Below, piece after piece: positions 14,447 to 21,806 of a stretch of 59,851 bases of DNA. The stretch lies in the NCBI GenBank assembly GCA_964371945.1, contig CAYJPA010000027.1:1-59851 (forward strand), in the 5' to 3' direction. The DNA comes from CAYJPA01 sp964371945. GTDB lineage: Bacteria; Chloroflexota; Chloroflexia; Thermomicrobiales; UBA6265. Below the pieces are notes generated by a model, which ran no database searches, was not told the DNA's origin, and saw nothing but the letters and a program-made list of their open reading frames with translations. Position numbers and translations under genes: made by a program. The stretch's first letter is position 1. Each line of letters opens with the position of its first letter.

Positions 14447-17302
14447 GTGGCCACCTACCCCAGCGGAAACGTCGCCTTCCTCTTTACCGACATCGAGGGC
14501 AGCACCCGGCTCTGGGAGCGTGACCCGGCGGCGATGCACGCCGCCGTCGAGCGTCACTTCGCCCTGCTGCGTGCGGCGATCGAGCCCCATCGCGGCGTGC
14601 TCTTTAAAACGATCGGCGACGCCGTCCAGGCCGCCTTTCCGACCTCTCCCGCGGCCGTTGCCGCCGCGCTCGCCGCCCAGCGTGCCTTCGCCGCCGCCGA
14701 CTGGGGCACGGTCGGTCGGTTCTGGGTCCGGATGGCCGTCCACAGCGGTCCGGCGGCGGCGCGCGACGGCGACTACCTCGCGCCCTGCCTCAACCGTCTC
14801 GCCCGTCTCCTCGCGGCGGGGTACGGTGGCCAGATCCTGGTCACGGAGGCAGTCGCCGACGCGGTCCGCGACGCGCTACCGCCAGCGACGACCCTGCGCG
14901 ACCTCGGACGCCACCGCCTCCGCGATCTTCTCCAGGACCAGCTCGTCTACCAGCTCGACGCCCCAGATCTCGAACGCGACTTCCCGCCGCTGAAGACGCT
15001 CGACCGCGTCCGCCACAACCTCCCGGCTCAGCCGACGACCCTCATCGGTCGCGAGACGGAGGTCACGCAGATCCAGCAACTACTCGCCCAAGGAGGGTCG
15101 GACAGCCGCCGGCTCGTCACCCTGACCGGCCCGGCCGGCACCGGCAAAACCCGCCTCGCCCTGCAGGGCGCCGCCGAGTTGAGCGAAGACTTCGCCGACG
15201 GCGTTTGGTTCGTCCCCCTGGCCGCCGTTGCCGAGGTCGAACGCGTCATCCCGGCGATCGCGGCCGTCTTTGGCGTGCGGGAGGAGCCGCACCGCTCGCT
15301 GCTGGAGAGCCTGATCGCAGAGCTCGAAACGAAAACGACGCTGCTCGTCCTCGACAATGTCGAGCAGGTCGGCGGCGCCGCGCCCGACGTCGCCCGGCTC
15401 CTCACATCCTGCCCCCGCCTTGCCGTCCTCGCCACCAGCCGCACCCCTCTGCGCATCTATGGCGAGTGCGAGGCGGCAATCGAACCACTGCCCCTCCCCG
15501 CGACGACCGCCTCCCTCACACCTGAGCAAGCGCTCCGTAGCGAGGCCGTCCGCCTCTTCGTCGAGCGCGCCCAAGCGGTCCGTGGCGACTTCGCCCTGAC
15601 GGACGCCAACGCCGCCGCGGTCGCCGCCATCTGCCGCCGCCTCGACGGGCTTCCCCTCGCCATCGAGCTCGCCGCCGCCCGCGTCAAGGTCCTCCCACCT
15701 GCCACCCTTCTCGCCCGTCTTGACCGTCGCTTACCCCTCCTCACCGGCGGTAGCATCGACCGCCCGCCGCGCCAGCAGACCCTCCGCGCCGCCATCTCCT
15801 GGAGCCACGACCTGCTCTCGGACGACGAACGCATCGTCTTTCGCCGCCTCGCCGTTTTCCCAGCCGGCTGCACATTGGACGCCGCAGAGTACGTCAGTCG
15901 GCAGACGGGAGTCAGGAGTCAGGAGAACGACCTGTCTGCTCCCGACCCTTGTCCCGCGACCGCTGTCCCCGCGTCCGTCTTCGACGGTCTTGCCGCCCTC
16001 GTCGCCCACAGCCTGCTCCGGCAGGAGGCGACCGCCGACGAACCGCGGTTTCGAATGCTGGAGACGATTCGGGAATATGCCTGGGAGGAGCTGGAGCGCT
16101 TGGGTGAGGCGGCGGCGGCGCGCGACCGCCAAGCCGCCTGGTGCATAAGCTTGGCGACGGCGGCCCATGCCGCCTCCCAAGGACCCGATCAGGAGACGTG
16201 GCTGCCACGACTGGTTGAGGAGCACGACAATCTGCGGGCAGCCCTTGATTGGACCATCGCGCAAGGCGACGTCGAGGCGGCGCTGCCGCTGGCCGGTCAT
16301 CTCTGGCTGTTCTGGGACATCCGTGGCGATCTGACCGAGGGCCGGTCCTGGCTCGAGCGCGCCCTTTCCCTTCCGGGCGGCTCGCCCGGCGATCGCATCG
16401 CCGCCCTCCTCGGCGCCGCCCGGCTAGCCGAGAGTCAGGGTGATTTTGCGCGGGCGACGGCGCTAAGCGAGGAGGCCGGCAACCTCGCGCGCGGGACCGG
16501 CAACCGGCGGGAACTGGCGCGTGCGCTCGCGAGTCTCGCGGGCGTTGCCGGCTACCTGGGTGAGAACGCGCGCGCCGCAGCGCTCGCCGAAGAGGCGCTC
16601 GCCACTTTTCGCGACCTCGGTGACGTCCAGGGCGAAAGCGCCATGCTCAACGATCTCGGCAATCTCGCCTTCCTGACCGGGCACCTCACCGAAGCGACCG
16701 TTCGCTACGAAGAAGCGCTCGCGATCGCGCGCCGGCTCGGCGATCTTCAGAACGTGGTGATCGCGCTCGTCAACCTGGGCGACGCCGCTCTCCACCAGGA
16801 GGATCCTCACCGCGCCCGCTCCCTCTTCGACGAGGCCGCCCCACTCCTGCGTCAGCTCGGCGACAGGGTGGGTCTCGGCCTGGCGCTCACCGGTCTCGGT
16901 CAGGCCGCGCTCCAGGCCGACGAGTACGACGAAGCGCACCGCTGCCTTTCGACGGGATTAGCGTTGCTGCGCGAGGTCGAGCACTCGGCCGGCATCGTGA
17001 CCTGTCTTGTCGGGCTCGCATTTCTCGCCAGTGACGAGGAGCGATGGGTGACGGCAGGACATCTGTTTGGCGCCGCCGATGCACTCCGGGACAAGATCGG
17101 CGTCCCCCTTTACGTCGCGTACCAAGCCGACCGGGAACGCCACCTCGCCGCCGCCCGGCTCGCTCTCGGTGTTGTCCGATTCGACGTTGCGTATGAGGAA
17201 GGACGACGCCTCCCGCTCGACCGGCTCTTGGCGGCGATGACCGACGAGTTTGGGGCCCGCGCTGACCGCGCTGCCCATGATCCTCCGCCCCTCCGGTCCT
17301 GA
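14447..17302 (+). CDS. Class III cyclase - STAND ATPase - TPR regulator
   Basis: A protein of about 950 residues in three parts. Residues 5-170 form a class III adenylyl/guanylyl cyclase domain (FLFTDIEGSTRLWE metal-binding Asp, GVLFKTIGDAVQAAF, LNRLARLL). Residues 195-480 form an NB-ARC/STAND ATPase (LIGRETEV, P-loop GPAGTGKTRLAL, LLVLDNVEQV, GLPLAIELAAARV). The rest is TPR-type helical repeats (LEEALATF and RYEEALAIARRLGD units). No LuxR-type HTH follows, unlike many relatives. A TTG at 14432 extends the frame, but GTG 14447 follows GGAG, though at only three bases. A short odd insert around 15907-15960 contains a tandem GGAGTCA repeat in frame. Such proteins are thought to link ligand-triggered oligomerisation to cNMP signalling; the role here is unknown. 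Confidence 0.88.
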   Translation: MATYPSGNVAFLFTDIEGSTRLWERDPAAMHAAVERHFALLRAAIEPHRGVLFKTIGDAVQAAFPTSPAAVAAALAAQRAFAAADWGTVGRFWVRMAVHSGPAAARDGDYLAPCLNRLARLLAAGYGGQILVTEAVADAVRDALPPATTLRDLGRHRLRDLLQDQLVYQLDAPDLERDFPPLKTLDRVRHNLPAQPTTLIGRETEVTQIQQLLAQGGSDSRRLVTLTGPAGTGKTRLALQGAAELSEDFADGVWFVPLAAVAEVERVIPAIAAVFGVREEPHRSLLESLIAELETKTTLLVLDNVEQVGGAAPDVARLLTSCPRLAVLATSRTPLRIYGECEAAIEPLPLPATTASLTPEQALRSEAVRLFVERAQAVRGDFALTDANAAAVAAICRRLDGLPLAIELAAARVKVLPPATLLARLDRRLPLLTGGSIDRPPRQQTLRAAISWSHDLLSDDERIVFRRLAVFPAGCTLDAAEYVSRQTGVRSQENDLSAPDPCPATAVPASVFDGLAALVAHSLLRQEATADEPRFRMLETIREYAWEELERLGEAAAARDRQAAWCISLATAAHAASQGPDQETWLPRLVEEHDNLRAALDWTIAQGDVEAALPLAGHLWLFWDIRGDLTEGRSWLERALSLPGGSPGDRIAALLGAARLAESQGDFARATALSEEAGNLARGTGNRRELARALASLAGVAGYLGENARAAALAEEALATFRDLGDVQGESAMLNDLGNLAFLTGHLTEATVRYEEALAIARRLGDLQNVVIALVNLGDAALHQEDPHRARSLFDEAAPLLRQLGDRVGLGLALTGLGQAALQADEYDEAHRCLSTGLALLREVEHSAGIVTCLVGLAFLASDEERWVTAGHLFGAADALRDKIGVPLYVAYQADRERHLAAARLALGVVRFDVAYEEGRRLPLDRLLAAMTDEFGARADRAAHDPPPLRS

Positions 17303-17332
17303 CCCGGAATGTGCGCGCTGGGACGACGTCCG

Positions 17333-18418
17333 TTACGAGATCCGGAACCGGCGCGGCCAGCCGCTGCTGCAACCGACGCAAATGCCGTTCTCGCAGTGCT
17401 GCGCCGGACCGCAGCAGACGGTGCCGCAGGCGCGGTAGGCCGGGCAGCAGATCCCGCTGCCGTCGTCGCGGACCACGCAGATCTCGCCCCACTCCCCATC
17501 CTCCGGACAACTCGGGCAGCCGCCGTCGATGCACGGCTGGCCTGTCAGTCGGCAGGTCCCGCATGAGCAGATCACGTCGTTATCCGCTGTGGGGTCGACC
17601 CCGCCGCCGCAACACGTCTCGCCGCAGATCAGGTGGACGCGGCAGCAGCCGCCGTCGTGGCAGAAGAGACTGTAACCGCGCGCGGTCCCATAGTCGCAGC
17701 AAATCCCGTTGCAGACCCCCTCATGCGGACAGCAGCGGTCGTCGATGCAGGTCGCCACCGCCGGATCGCAGGCTGATCCGGTCCCGCACGTCTCGACCCG
17801 CGAGCGAATGCAGCTCCCCCGCTCACAGACATGCCCGGCGGCACAGCAAAGACCGCCCTGGCAGGTCTCGCCCCTCGGCCCGCATGCGGTCCCGTCCGGC
17901 GCCTTGGTGGAGAGACAGGCGCCGTTCCGGCAGAAGCCGTTCAGTGTGCAGGGCAAGCCGTCGTCGCAGGGTGTGTCGTCGGCGACCGGTTGGCCCTGGC
18001 AGACGCCGTCCCGGCAGGCACCGTTCTCGACGCAGCCGCCAGCCGTGCACGCGGTCTTATCCGGTTTGTTCACCTGCCCACAGACCGTGTCGCTGCACAC
18101 GGCGTCGTGGCACTCATCGCTCGGACACTCGTAGCCGCAGCTCCCGCAGTTGTCGTGATCGTCGCTCGTCCGCGTGCAAGTGCCGAAACAGCAGGCGTAC
18201 TCGTCGCAGCAATCGCCGTCGGCGGCACACGCGCAGGTCCCGGTCGTCGGGTCGCAGCGGCCTGAACACCGGCGCGTCTGGGATACTGCCAGCCGGTCAG
18301 GGCCCAATTGGGAGAGCAACGCGCCAGCGGCGCTCCCGAGCACCGCGGTCACGATCGATCGACGTGACGTCGCTGTAGCAACGAACCGTGTCAATACATC
18401 AATGCGCTGAGTCTCCAC
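17333..18418 (-). CDS. Secreted cysteine-rich protein (Tat-type leader)
   Basis: A 361-residue protein. Its N-terminus has TSRRSIVTAVLGSAAG, a twin-Arg plus hydrophobic stretch consistent with Tat export. The mature part is extremely Cys-rich, with dozens of cysteines in repeats such as CCDEYACCFGTC, NCGSCGYECPSDEC and GICCPAYRACGTVCCGP, like EB-module or disintegrin-like spacing. Disulfide-stapled folding outside the cell is inferred. It converges on the cyclase-STAND gene with about 30 bp between stops. Proteins of this look are frequent in Thermomicrobia but have no established function that I know of. Confidence 0.82.
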   Translation of the reverse strand: METQRIDVLTRFVATATSRRSIVTAVLGSAAGALLSQLGPDRLAVSQTRRCSGRCDPTTGTCACAADGDCCDEYACCFGTCTRTSDDHDNCGSCGYECPSDECHDAVCSDTVCGQVNKPDKTACTAGGCVENGACRDGVCQGQPVADDTPCDDGLPCTLNGFCRNGACLSTKAPDGTACGPRGETCQGGLCCAAGHVCERGSCIRSRVETCGTGSACDPAVATCIDDRCCPHEGVCNGICCDYGTARGYSLFCHDGGCCRVHLICGETCCGGGVDPTADNDVICSCGTCRLTGQPCIDGGCPSCPEDGEWGEICVVRDDGSGICCPAYRACGTVCCGPAQHCENGICVGCSSGWPRRFRIS

Positions 18419-18852
18419 CGTCTCCTCCTCCGCGCGGTCGCCAAGCAGGTGGGGATACTTTGGCGCCAGGTTTCGAGGTTCTCGTGAAACCGGGTCAGAT
18501 CGAGCTCCCCACGTCCGCGGACGATGCCCCCTTGCTGGGCGACCGTCCCCTCAGAGCGGGGCCGGCATAGCGAGAAACTTGCCGCCAAAGTGCGTTGTTG
18601 CCATCGCCGCACGCCGACGACGTGCTCCTCTTCGCCACCAGCACGGTCGGCATGTGTTCGGCAATGAGAAATGGACGCACCGCGGCAGTGAAATCTGAGC
18701 CCACCCAGATGTGTGCCTCAGCGTATCGCGGGGGCGGTCAAACGACCAGGCCTGCACTCGGCTGAGACCGATCGAATCGTCGAACTTCGAAACTCGAAAC
18801 GTTCGGCGGGATCCCGTGTGAGATTGGTGGTCGGTCCTCCTTTCTTCGCCCG
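18419..18852. other. Intergenic stretch, no gene recognised
   Basis: About 430 bases between the Cys-rich gene start and the istB remnant. Short frames exist on both strands, but none has a ribosome-binding site or family resemblance. It is probably decayed mobile DNA given the adjacent IS21 remnant. Confidence 0.4.
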
Positions 18853-19025
18853 TCAGCTTCCGCGGCGTTCGGACTCCAGGGGTTTCAGGCTCTGCCGCAA
18901 CCGTGCGCTCTCGCCGGTGAACTGCAGCAGATGGGCGTGGAACGTCAGCCGGTCGAGCGGATGGCGCGCACCACGCTCGCAGAGCTCGTGCTGGAGCGAG
19001 GGCACGCGGATCCTTTGGAGACGCT
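18853..19025 (-). pseudogene. istB (IS21 helper ATPase) C-terminal remnant
   Basis: The minus strand reads HPLDRLTFHAHLLQF, then TGESARLRQSLKPLE and a stop at 18853. This corresponds to the conserved IstB ending (LLDRLTHxxHIL-NGESYRxRQS). No ATPase core remains. The fragment overlaps the 3' end of the methyltransferase frame, so that gene's last 25 or so codons are read from IS21 DNA in a different frame. Confidence 0.65.
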
Positions 19026-20079
19026 GTCCGGTGGGTAGTTGCGGTCGGCTCCGATTCGGAGCGTCAGCGGAATGACGACAACCCGGGAGTCCCTGCCGCC
19101 ATCGTCACATCCCGCCGCAAGACAGTGGTCGCTCAACTGTCGGACCCCGCGGAACCTGGCTGCTTCGAGCCATCTCCGGTAATCGTCGAAGGTGTGAGCG
19201 TTGCCGCCGGTCAGCGTTCGCTCCAGCAGTGCGGCCAATCCCGCCCAGGCGCTCGGCTCGCTCCCGCGCAACACGTCGTCGATCACCAGCGGCGCGCCGG
19301 GGACAAGCGCCCGCCGGACGCGCCGCAGCACGGTGCCGATCTGGTCCGGAGAGAGGTAATTGGTGGTTTTTCCGAAGAGCACCGCATAGGAGCAACGTTC
19401 GCTGAGAATGTCGATCAGCAGGTAGGCGCCGAGAAACGTCACGCGGTTCGCCACGCCGTGCCGGGCCGCGAGATCGCGCGCGACCGCGAGCCTAGGACCT
19501 CGGTCAAGGCAGGTTACGTGCACCGTCAGGTCGGCCTCGACCAGCACCAGACTCTTCCCGGCGCGGCCACAGGCCAGATCGAGAACGCACAGACCGGGGT
19601 GACTTCCCGGCACGATCCCGGCCGCTCGCCGCATGTCGCAGCTCTGTGCTGGGCGGCTCGGGCTGTAGCTCTCGAGCCAGGCATCCTGGTCGTAGGGCGC
19701 CCAGTAATCGATGGGTCGGTCATGTCGGAGCGTCGCAAAGACGCCTCCCCACATCGCCAGATCGGTTTCGGAAAGGACGTAGTCGCCTGCGTAGGCTGGC
19801 GAACCGGCGACGAGCAAGGCGGACGCGGGCAAGGAGAGGTCGTAGACGCCGTCGCGCCAGACGAGGAGGCCGGCGCCGACCAGGTAGTCGAGCAAACCAC
19901 GGAGCGCGAACGGATCGGCCCGACGGGCCGTGGCGATCTCGTCCACGCCGGTTGCGCCGCAGGCGAGGACGTCGAAAGAGGCCGAGCCGTAGCGCGCGGC
20001 GGAGAAACTGGGCGAGATAGCCGGCGTCGATCGTCTCATAGATTAGAGCAGGATCTGGTGGCGGTTCGGTGGGTATCAC
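18945..20079 (-). pseudogene. O-methyltransferase-like SAM methyltransferase, frameshifted
   Basis: The class I methyltransferase core includes VLDLACGRAGKSLVLVE (SAM motif I), VTCLDRGPRL, VLFGKTTNYLSP and LVPGAPLVIDDVL, with an N-terminal winged-helix dimerisation region as in acetylserotonin-type O-methyltransferases. The natural start is GTG 20079, with GGAG at seven bases, reading IYETIDAGYLAQFLRRAL. The frame breaks in the AAA run at 19975-19977: removing one base joins LRLGLF to DVLACGATG. The intact frame downstream is over 320 residues. The C-terminus after about 19030 is IS21-derived sequence. A sequencing error or a genuine pseudogene are both possible. Confidence 0.75.
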
Positions 20080-20381
20080 GGCACCACTCCAGTGGTCGAT
20101 AGATGGTGTAGGCGATCGTCCCTTCGGTGAATGGCATCGCCATCGCCACGCGTCCGTACTCACGGTCGTCGTCGGTTCGAGCCTCGTGAAGCTCCAAGGC
20201 GGTGAGGTCGTCGTAGGTGTGGACCGATTGCACGGTGTTCATCGGACCGGAGAGGCCCGCGGGACCCGCGGCACGCCGTATCCGTGGTCCCCGCGCTGGC
20301 GATGTACGCCGGGACGGTGTCGGTGACGTCGTGAAGGCCGCCGGAGGCGATCTGCCCTTCGACTTGGACTTCGACGGACAT
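20036..20381 (-). pseudogene. Small hypothetical protein, frameshifted, upstream of the methyltransferase
   Basis: ATG 20381 has an excellent GGAGGAAAGTC leader and reads MSVEVQVEGQIASGGLHDV to CR. Deleting one G in the run at about 20264-20266 continues as GPAGLSGPMNTVQSVHTYDD, then YGRVAMAMPFTEGTIAY to a stop at 20036. The restored protein of about 114 residues overlaps the methyltransferase start, suggesting a coupled pair. I do not recognise the family; the size and pattern recall small dimeric ferredoxin-like barrel proteins. Confidence 0.5.
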
Positions 20382-20521
20382 GACTTTCCTCCGTTCGCTC
20401 AGCGTGCAGGGTCGCGGACAGTCTCGACAGCGGCCGGTTGCAACGGTGCGACAGCATGCGGCCGCCGTTTGCAAATCCGCAACAACGCACGGGCCGGAGG
20501 GGGTGAAGTTCGCCAGTTGCG

Positions 20522-20808
20522 ATGAATCACGGTACGGGTGTGGCTGTTCCCCTACGCCGAGCGAAGACCGGACGGCCTGGCCGATGCCCCCGCGCCGGGC
20601 GGCCGCCGACGGAAATCGCCGACGACGCGGGCGAAGTGATTGCCGTCGACCTGACCGATCCCGCCGTCCTCGACCTGCCCATCGGCTGCTGGACGCTGGC
20701 CCTCTGATGGGGCGCCTGCACGAGGCCGAGAGGCTGGCGATCGGTCGGAGCCGGACTGGGAAGATCCCGCTTTACCCTCTAGCCTTGACCCCGTCCGATG
20801 GCCGATGA
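20522..20808 (+). pseudogene. IS630-family transposase remnant
   Basis: The frame from 20522 ends in VLDLPIGCWTLAL and continues in another frame as GRLHEAERLAIGRSRTGKI. Together this matches the winged-helix part of IS630-type proteins (LPxGCWTLxxLAxYL-HEERGIxISRSRIGEIL). The frameshift near 20707 and the missing catalytic domain show it is decayed. It directly precedes the PycTM-like gene. Confidence 0.6.
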
Positions 20809-21410
20809 TATCGCCAACTGACATCCGATACGGCGAGGAGAGCCCAGGCGCGGTGACCATCCAGACCCCGAGTCACGACGAGGTTGAGCAGCGGTTGCTA
20901 AGCATCCTGGCGATGGTCAACGACTGGCTGAAATTCGCTGAGACGAAAAACGCCGGTCTGGTCGGCCTTGGGTCGGCGGCCGCGGCCGTTATCCTCTCGT
21001 TCCTCGGCTCGACGGACGATGCGGTCTTCCTCGTTGGTCTCGGCACCGCCGCCGTGCTGATGGCTCTCAGCGTCCTCGTCGGCCTCGCCTCGTTTTTCCC
21101 GCGGACTAGTCTCGCCCGCCGCCTGACGCGCGAGATCGGCCACCCTGGCGAGTGCGACAACCTCTACTTCTACGCCCACCTCGCGAGGTATTCCCCCTCC
21201 GCCCTCGTCGAGGCGATCGCCCGCGACTACGCCCAGACCGGCTACAGCGACGTCGTCCACGCCCGCAGCCGCACCGACCTCGCCGCCCAGATCATCGTCA
21301 ACAGCCGCATCACCCTCGCCAAGCTGGAGCTCTTCGGCTTCGCCGTCTGGCTCTTCGCCGCCTCCGCGATCACCGCGCTCCTCGTCGTGCTCGCGACAGT
21401 CGTGACGTAG
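20805..21410 (+). CDS. PycTM/DUF5706-like membrane protein (Pycsar-type effector)
   Basis: A protein of 186-201 residues with three predicted membrane helices: AGLVGLGSAAAAVILSFLG, VGLGTAAVLMALSVLVGLA and LFGFAVWLFAASAITALLVV. It shows the family pattern: VNDWLKFAETKNAGL near the first helix, CDNLYFYAHLARYSPSALVE in the cytosolic loop, and QIIVNSRITLAKLELF before the last helix. Known PycTM proteins are triggered by cyclic CMP or UMP made by an adjacent cyclase and disrupt the membrane. Here no cyclase gene is adjacent; an IS630 remnant lies upstream and an IS21 fragment downstream. ATG 20805 or GTG 20851 (GAGGAG upstream) are possible starts. Confidence 0.72.
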   Translation: MISPTDIRYGEESPGAVTIQTPSHDEVEQRLLSILAMVNDWLKFAETKNAGLVGLGSAAAAVILSFLGSTDDAVFLVGLGTAAVLMALSVLVGLASFFPRTSLARRLTREIGHPGECDNLYFYAHLARYSPSALVEAIARDYAQTGYSDVVHARSRTDLAAQIIVNSRITLAKLELFGFAVWLFAASAITALLVVLATVVT

Positions 21411-21718
21411 CACACCTCGACCGAAGGCGTAGCGCCTCCCGTGACTGCGAAACGGCGGGAGACGAGGTCGTCAAGCCAGGGATCGACGACTGGAAACGCG
21501 CGGCCGCCCTCGGTCTGACTGATCTGTATTGCCCCGCGGAGTGGGCCGGGCAGCGGTTGCCACTTGCCGGCGGGACCCGCTTCTGCGGAGAGCTGTGTTT
21601 GATAGTCTGAATTGGCCCACTTCGATCATTTCGATTGGCACACCTTCGATCGTGTGCCCCGTCTTTACCCTGTTCATGGTGAGCGGGGAGGAGCGGCGGG
21701 TTGCGGCGGAGGAAAGCG
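21411..21718. other. Intergenic stretch with a possible terminator hairpin
   Basis: About 300 bases. CTCCCG (about 21437) and CGGGAG (about 21456) can pair as a short GC-rich stem just downstream of the PycTM-like stop. No gene is seen. The right part probably belongs to an IS21 left end leading into the istA fragment. Confidence 0.35.
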
Positions 21719-21806
21719 ACGGTGGAGCTGTTCGAGGAGATTCGGCGGGAATACGAGTTTGGGGTCGGCACGATTCCGCGGGTGGCGCGCGCGTTCGTCG
21801 TGCATC
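21719..21806 (+). pseudogene. istA (IS21 transposase) N-terminal fragment
   Basis: A GTG at 21719 with GGAGG upstream starts VELFEEIRREYEFGVGTIPR, then VARAFVVH. This is the conserved IstA start (LFEQIRREYEFGVGTIRGVARKFGVHR). It is cut after about 29 residues by the left end of the element at 21806. Confidence 0.75.

Noticed and set aside
16887..17564. Arg-rich minus-strand frame spanning the ends of two convergent genes
   Set aside because: Very Arg/Gly-rich, overlaps two confident genes, and has no ribosome site.
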